Source of the DNA: Glossina fuscipes
Lineage: Eukaryota > Arthropoda > Insecta > Diptera > Glossinidae
Direction of reading: 5' to 3'
DNA: 64,000 bases
NCBI RefSeq assembly: GCF_014805625.2
Contig: NW_023998426.1
Coordinates: 3,308,410-3,372,409 of the forward strand
The position numbers and the translations under genes were made by a program. How positions within the stretch are numbered: position 1 is the first letter of the stretch; every line of letters begins with the position of its first letter. A model generated the notes under the pieces. That model was given only the letters and a program-made list of their open reading frames with translations, had not been told where the DNA came from and did not search any database. Of this stretch, positions 60,784 to 64,000 are shown one piece after another.

Positions 60784-62379
60784 TTATAAACAGAAAATGT
60801 TTTTCCAAAATATATAAATAAGTGAAGTGTTACTTAAAAGCGAGACGGACGTCATTGTCGATACCGATCGATGGGCTTTCGAAAGTATTCTTGGCCAGAT
60901 GTCGGGTTTTAAATTACTCAAAATCCATTTGCGAAACTTGAGAACATCGACGCAGGGACGCGGCTTAACGTAATCACATGGTCTTTGTTCGCTTACAATT
61001 CCGGCCAACTCATCCCCACATATAAGTGGCGCCCCACCAATTAAATTTTTGCAATGATTGAATCCCTTATTCACATTCTTCCAATTAATGCAAATAGAAT
61101 CCTCATAAAGCTCAGGCAACATACGTTCACATTCTTTCCTTGGTATTACTTTAACTGGCGCTTCATATATCATATCATATTTATAGAAAAGTACAACACA
61201 TTTTCTAAGATCTCTACCTCCTACTGGTAAGGGTATAATGGTCGCAAAATCATCATGCAAATGCATGTCTTCGTTCAGCTGTATTAAACCGAGTTGAGGC
61301 TCATATCGTGGAGGTTTCAAATTATTTGAGTAATTGGTGTAATTAGTCCATTCCACATACACGACATTACTTTTATCATTTACAATATAAGGATAACCGT
61401 ATACTGCCAATCGCACACCATGATTTTCAGCATTCTTAACGTATTCGACATGATGTGTCAATATTATATTTTTGGTTATTATGATGCCAAATCCATTTTG
61501 CTTTATCATCCCAGATCTCAGGCCGCCATACCAAACAACGTATTTAGCATTCGGTGAATATGAACTAAATTCGTTGATTATCTTGGCCCTTCTCATTATC
61601 CATTGCTGCTGTGTACAAACGTTCGTGCAGATTGTTATATTGGAAGCACATCGCGGTTGCCAGTTAACAAGACCAGCAAAGAGCCCATCGCATATAAGTG
61701 GCGATCCTATTTGATAGTGTCTGCAGTGGGGACCATCGGTCATATCGCCTTGCGTCACTATGCAAAGGCTGTTATTCTCATCAAGTTCAGGAAATTTCTC
61801 TTTACAAATTGATTTGTGTACAAGCGTTGCTTTAATTTTTACTATATAATCCCTTAATATTATCCCTTTACCGATCACCACACAATCACTATTTTCATCG
61901 GGTTGTTTATCAGGAAGTTTAATAGCTTCCACATCTGGGGATTTCAATTCGATTCGCTCATTTAATTTTATTAAAGCAAGTTGAATATCAGTGGCCTTTG
62001 GCGACAATACGCCAGCTATATAATTGATTGACTTTGACCAATGGATTAGATTCTCCTTTCGAAAAATATCTGGCATTTGTGTTTCACCATACACTATGTT
62101 ACCTAGGGATTTGGGCTCGTTCATCAAATCGGGAGCATAACTTGTCAATATAATTTTTTCTGCCAATATAACGCCATGTGTTTGATAACGATGTCTGCCG
62201 TCATCCCATCCAATCCAAACTATCCATTTGTCTAAATCTGTCGGTTGCTCCAACTCATTGCCTTCGATCTTAGCCCTAATTTTTGATCTCGACAAAGCTG
62301 AAAGGCGTTCAATATCAATAATAAATAAACACAAAATTATTTTCGAGTAAAAGGGAATTTTCTTCAAAGAAATAAACAT
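60784..62379 (-). CDS. Secreted double-domain serine protease homologue (non-catalytic), 531 aa
   Basis: Intronless gene with two tandem chymotrypsin/trypsin-fold (S1) domains, about residues 37-268 and 272-490. The start chosen is Met at 62379: it has G at -3 and gives a basic then hydrophobic N-terminus (KIILCLFII) suited to a signal peptide. An in-frame Met 24 codons upstream (62451) lies inside a dispersed repeat and is unlikely to be used. Fold landmarks survive: GVILAEKIILTS and GIIITKNIILTH, ALIKL/GLIQL, PLICDGLFAGLV and PLICGDELAGIV, and RKWIL at the end of domain 2. The triad is gone in both: the TAAHC position reads TSYAP (His to Ala82) and THHVE (His to Val311); the DIALL Asp is Gln133 and Gln362; the GDSGGPL Ser is Ile224 and Gly448. 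NxS/T sequons occur at about 202, 247, 346 and 349. It should bind rather than cleave, as other insect serine protease homologues do. The partner is unknown. The C-terminal tail (about 491-531) is unusual and ends hydrophobic. The open frame is intact, which argues for selection. Confidence 0.85.
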   Translation of the reverse strand: MFISLKKIPFYSKIILCLFIIDIERLSALSRSKIRAKIEGNELEQPTDLDKWIVWIGWDDGRHRYQTHGVILAEKIILTSYAPDLMNEPKSLGNIVYGETQMPDIFRKENLIHWSKSINYIAGVLSPKATDIQLALIKLNERIELKSPDVEAIKLPDKQPDENSDCVVIGKGIILRDYIVKIKATLVHKSICKEKFPELDENNSLCIVTQGDMTDGPHCRHYQIGSPLICDGLFAGLVNWQPRCASNITICTNVCTQQQWIMRRAKIINEFSSYSPNAKYVVWYGGLRSGMIKQNGFGIIITKNIILTHHVEYVKNAENHGVRLAVYGYPYIVNDKSNVVYVEWTNYTNYSNNLKPPRYEPQLGLIQLNEDMHLHDDFATIIPLPVGGRDLRKCVVLFYKYDMIYEAPVKVIPRKECERMLPELYEDSICINWKNVNKGFNHCKNLIGGAPLICGDELAGIVSEQRPCDYVKPRPCVDVLKFRKWILSNLKPDIWPRILSKAHRSVSTMTSVSLLSNTSLIYIFWKNIFCL

Positions 62380-62437
62380 GGCAAAGACAGACTGAAATAA
62401 AAAAAAATACGAACATATACAAAAACAAATAAAAGCA

Positions 62438-63350
62438 TTACAGCCGAGCAAGGCCGACCATTAAATACCCCACACTGCGTTGCCTAACACAGTTCTTATA
62501 TCTATTAGAGAACACAACCATTATATGTTGTTTCTACCTAAAGGTATAGTTTTCAAGGGCGTATTTATGGAGACGAGAGCTCAAAACGCCGTCTAACGTA
62601 GTACAAGTTTAATCCTTACATAGGGCAGAATCGAAAAGTAGGCGTACATGGTCCAAATTTTGTAGAGTTCATATTTGTATGAAATTACTAAAACATTATG
62701 GGTCATCTGTTAAAAAAAAGCTTGAACGTTTCTGCTCTATAAAGGATCAATTTTCGTAATAGTCCTTATTAGAGTAGTATCCAAAAAATAGGATGAGAAG
62801 GTCCAAATTTGGTAAAGTTACTTTTTTATGTTAAATTGCAATTATGATATAATTTTCAACATGAAGCATTGAATATTCGTCGTATGAACTTCAGTTTTCG
62901 TTATATGAGGGAGTTCAAAAATTGCACCAGCCCATCCAAAGTTTTCATACACTACTGTTTAACCACTTTTGGCGAGAAATTTTGAAAATTGCAATTTTTT
63001 CCCATATAACGAGTTTTCAGAATATAGCGTTATATAGGGCGTGGTCAAAAAAGTGAACCGATCCGCACTATTTTCAATAGTGTTCGTTCTTGGGTCAAAA
63101 CGCGCCACTGTACCAAATTTCATCGAAATGTCGCAAAAATTGCGAGCTGGAGGTTGAACGCAAATTCATATGGACGGACATCGGAAGGAAAGACGGGCAG
63201 GTGGGCAGATGGCCAGACAGGTTTAGATCACTTCAGATTATGATTCTGAATCGATCGGTATAATAAAAGGTGGATTTATCTTAAGCTCTTCTGCATGTTA
63301 CATACGACCGTTAATGTACCCCGTACCACAAGTCGTGTAGAGTATAATAA
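62438..63350 (+). repeat. Family 1 dispersed repeat, near full length, upstream of the serine protease homologue
   Basis: It starts ACAGCCGAGCAAGGCCGACC and ends GTACCACAAGTCGTGTAGAG. Subterminal inverted repeats ATACCCCACAC (62465-62475) and GTGTAGAGTAT (63335-63345) match at 9 of 11 positions. The interior has ACCAAATTTCATCGAAATGT, GGACGGACATCGGAAGG, CTGAATCGATCGGTATAATA and TTATCTTAAGCTCTTCTGCA. Its 5' end is about 60 bp upstream of the protease homologue start codon, in opposite orientation, so it occupies that gene's promoter or 5' UTR region. Confidence 0.75.
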
Positions 63351-64000
63351 AAATAAATATTATGCATAGAATGTATAGTCAAAGAAAAGAAAAAAAATAA
63401 GAAAATAAAACCGAAACTTTCGACTTTCAACTGACTCATAAAATCCTTTGTAGCTACGACAATTATATTACATACCTCGTTTGTTACAAGCTGCTCACAA
63501 ACTTTCTTATGAGCCGAAGTAACTTAATAAATTGCTTCAGGGATTGCAATTATTTCACGTGTGCTCGCTTAGAATACATGCGAATTTAAATTGCTTTCGT
63601 CTAAACTCACGTACTCGCTTTCGATTAACAAATGTTTCTTTATGAAAGTATTCTCATGGAAGATGTAAACAAGATGAAGAAAAAACGTAAAGCCATTTCT
63701 GACTGTGTTTTATGCTGTCGCTCAACTTTAAATGAATCTTGTAAGAATGTATACATAGATCTTTCTGCTTAACTCACTCATGCCAAAAATGTTGAAAGCG
63801 TGAATTTACTGACGGGATTTGCAACTCAACTCTGCCAGCTCATCAGCAATCTGTTTACATCTTTGTTACTCTCCTTACAAAATTCTAAGAAGTGCACTGT
63901 CGGAAATCTAAGCATCGATTTTTCGTCGCGGTCTTCCAACGGTAATGAAAGAAGTTACCATAAAGTGAGTTTAGAAAAGTCCAGTTCTAGATGTACAAAT

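Noticed and set aside
62380..62451. Upstream in-frame Met and 24 extra codons of the protease homologue
   Set aside because: They derive from the end of a dispersed repeat, and the downstream Met at 62379 has a better start context and signal-like N-terminus.

Overview
The window is eukaryotic and almost certainly from a higher fly (Diptera). It is strongly AT-rich and rich in microsatellites. Its one clear intron-containing gene is an insect epsilon-class glutathione S-transferase that resembles Drosophila GstE11, and its transposon relics (mariner, pogo/Tigger, Jockey-like and R1/LOA-like) are typical of insects. There are two 10-N assembly gaps. No prokaryotic features, CRISPR arrays or rRNA genes were seen. 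All family assignments come from reading translations by eye; no search was run.

Only two genes look intact. The first is a two-exon GST at 8567-9341 (+), 229 aa, with an 85-bp GT-AG intron and AATAAA signals just downstream. The second is an intronless gene at 60784-62379 (-) encoding a secreted-looking protein with two tandem trypsin-fold domains, both lacking the whole His-Asp-Ser triad, so it is a double serine protease homologue. A 98-aa ORF at 2132-2428 (-) looks coding but is not recognised. The two clear genes are about 51 kb apart on opposite strands and show no sign of working together.

The rest is repeat-dominated intergenic or intronic DNA. The commonest component is one dispersed family (called family 1 here), about 0.9 kb when near complete, with at least 14 diverged copies on both strands. 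Its near-complete copies are at 3961-4840 and 62438-63350. One copy (35881-36310) has expanded into a 135-bp tandem array. Identifiable transposon relics are: a Jockey-like RT fragment (13860-14560, -), a broken mariner (17225-17890, +), an R1/LOA-like RNase H tail (25545-25990, -), a pogo/Tigger deletion derivative with TIRs and TA flanks (36449-37229), an RT fragment (47680-48140, -), and a Jockey-like element keeping ORF1, the endonuclease and only the start of the RT (52769-54780, -). Two minus-strand copies of a tRNA-derived SINE-like repeat lie at 6900-7064 and 49131-49277, and weaker relics of another tRNA-like repeat are scattered.

The structures least explained by known families are a run of five hairpins at 22221-22455, family 1 itself, and the double pseudo-protease whose 5' flank is a family 1 copy. 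I did not find a clear new multi-gene system.
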